Shown here: positions 63,497 through 64,000 of the stretch, piece after piece
Layout: every line of letters starts with the position of its first letter
Numbering within the stretch: position 1 is the stretch's first letter
Origin: Nocardia inohanensis NBRC 100128
GTDB taxonomy: Bacteria; Actinomycetota; Actinomycetes; Mycobacteriales; Mycobacteriaceae
Length of the DNA: 64,000 nucleotides
Assembly (NCBI RefSeq): GCF_001612945.1
Contig: NZ_BDBK01000010.1
Span: forward strand, 62,001 to 126,000
Reading direction: 5' to 3'
Notes under the pieces: generated by a model
Databases searched by the model: none
Seen by the model: the letters and a program-made list of their open reading frames with translations, nothing else
What the model was told of the DNA's origin: nothing
Translations under genes and position numbers: made by a program

Positions 63497-64000
63497 ATGA
63501 GCACCGGGCAGGACAGTCCCCACGATGTGATCATCATTGGCGCCGGTTTCGCCGGGCTCTACGGCGTCCATCACGCGGCGCGGGCCGGGCTGGACGTGCT
63601 CGGGCTGGAGACCGGTTCGGATGTGGGCGGCACCTGGTTCTGGAACAAGTACCCGGGCGCGCGCTGCGATGTGGAAAGCGTCGACTACTCCTACTCCTTC
63701 GATGAGGAGTTGCAGCAGAACTGGACCTGGACCGAGCGTTTCGCCGCGCAACCGGAGATCCTGGCCTACCTGAACCATGTGGCCGATCGCTTCGATCTGC
63801 GCTCGCGCTACCGCTTCGAGCAGACCGTCACCGCCGCGCACTTCGACGACGCGGAATCGATCTGGACACTGCGCACCGAGCAGGGTGGCGAATACCGTTC
63901 CCGCTTCGTGGTTTTCGCCACCGGCTGCCTCTCCGCGCCGATCAAGCCGAACCTGCCGGGCGTGGATACCTTCGCGGGCGAGGAGATCTTCACCGCGCGC
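63497..64000 (+). CDS. Flavin monooxygenase (BVMO type), N-terminal part
   Basis: 168 residues from ATG at 63497 (GAGAGG upstream) and open at the window end. I-I-I-G-A-G-F-A-G-L-Y near residue 12 is the FAD motif; D-V-G-G-T-W-F-W-N-K-Y-P-G-A-R-C-D near 42-58 matches cyclohexanone-monooxygenase-like enzymes. The NADPH motif and the BVMO fingerprint are outside the window. Second flavin monooxygenase here, not similar in context to the one at 19432. Confidence 0.88.
   Translation, partial: MSTGQDSPHDVIIIGAGFAGLYGVHHAARAGLDVLGLETGSDVGGTWFWNKYPGARCDVESVDYSYSFDEELQQNWTWTERFAAQPEILAYLNHVADRFDLRSRYRFEQTVTAAHFDDAESIWTLRTEQGGEYRSRFVVFATGCLSAPIKPNLPGVDTFAGEEIFTAR

Overview
The window is high-GC chromosomal DNA from a mycolic-acid actinomycete, most likely a Nocardia or close relative. 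Evidence: GTG and TTG starts are frequent, lipobox and Ala-rich secreted proteins are common, and there is a mycobacterial-type block ahpE - DUF3052 - (lipoprotein) - aceE - mabR-like regulator - fabD - acpM - kasA - accD6. A DUF3145 gene next to a beta-lactamase-fold gene also matches, from memory, the order Rv2256c-Rv2257c of Mycobacterium tuberculosis. Genes are dense, mostly non-overlapping or translationally coupled. I see no transposase, integrase, phage gene or CRISPR array.

Layout. 1-7.3 kb: housekeeping and hypothetical genes (MerR regulator, RDD membrane protein, long-type GAPDH gapB with a strong terminator, M3 oligopeptidase, secreted SGNH esterase). 7.6-16 kb: small-molecule catabolism genes, including an acetoacetate-decarboxylase-family gene with a 3-hydroxyacyl-CoA dehydrogenase gene, controlled by a divergent LysR gene, then a D-2-hydroxyacid dehydrogenase, a two-domain VOC protein, an F420-reductase-like protein and a secreted lipase. 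16-18.6 kb: a thiolase-fold/DUF35 pair and an unusual stand-alone EF-G-like pseudo-GTPase. 18.5-23.8 kb: a tightly coupled five-gene operon (hydrolase, SDR, AurF-type diiron protein, flavin monooxygenase, MerR regulator) that recalls the mycobacterial mymA operon. 24.2-26.4 kb: mannitol-dehydrogenase-family gene plus HAD phosphatase. 26.4-29.5 kb: GGDEF protein, DevR/DosR-like response regulator and Acg-type nitroreductase. 29.6 kb: tRNA-Val with its own terminator.

29.7-40.3 kb is the conserved core: AhpE peroxiredoxin, DUF3052, pyruvate dehydrogenase E1 and the FAS-II operon that elongates meromycolate precursors (FabD loads malonyl onto AcpM, KasA condenses, AccD6 supplies malonyl-CoA). 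A perfect 7-7-7 inverted repeat sits in the promoter region before fabD, and a perfect 17-bp hairpin sits between kasA and accD6, where mycobacteria carry kasB. 40.5-48.2 kb: lipoprotein penicillin-binding protein, DctA transporter, FAD oxidase, a TY-Chap-like protein and a small lipoprotein. 48.2-55 kb: DUF3145, beta-lactamase-fold proteins, APC permease, a MerR/hydrolase divergon with a textbook MerR promoter, and an APH-like kinase. 55-64 kb: fused PabAB carrying an in-frame 75-bp palindromic element, a TerD-DUF2510-TerB-like-HNH fusion, an NmrA-type reductase, a lipoprotein, an MFS/ArsR pair and the start of a Baeyer-Villiger-type monooxygenase.

The most unusual items are the TerD...HNH fusion, the EF-G-derived pseudo-GTPase, the diiron/flavin oxygenase operon with its operator, and the coding palindromic element in pabAB. 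All homology calls were made by reading motifs; no database search was run.
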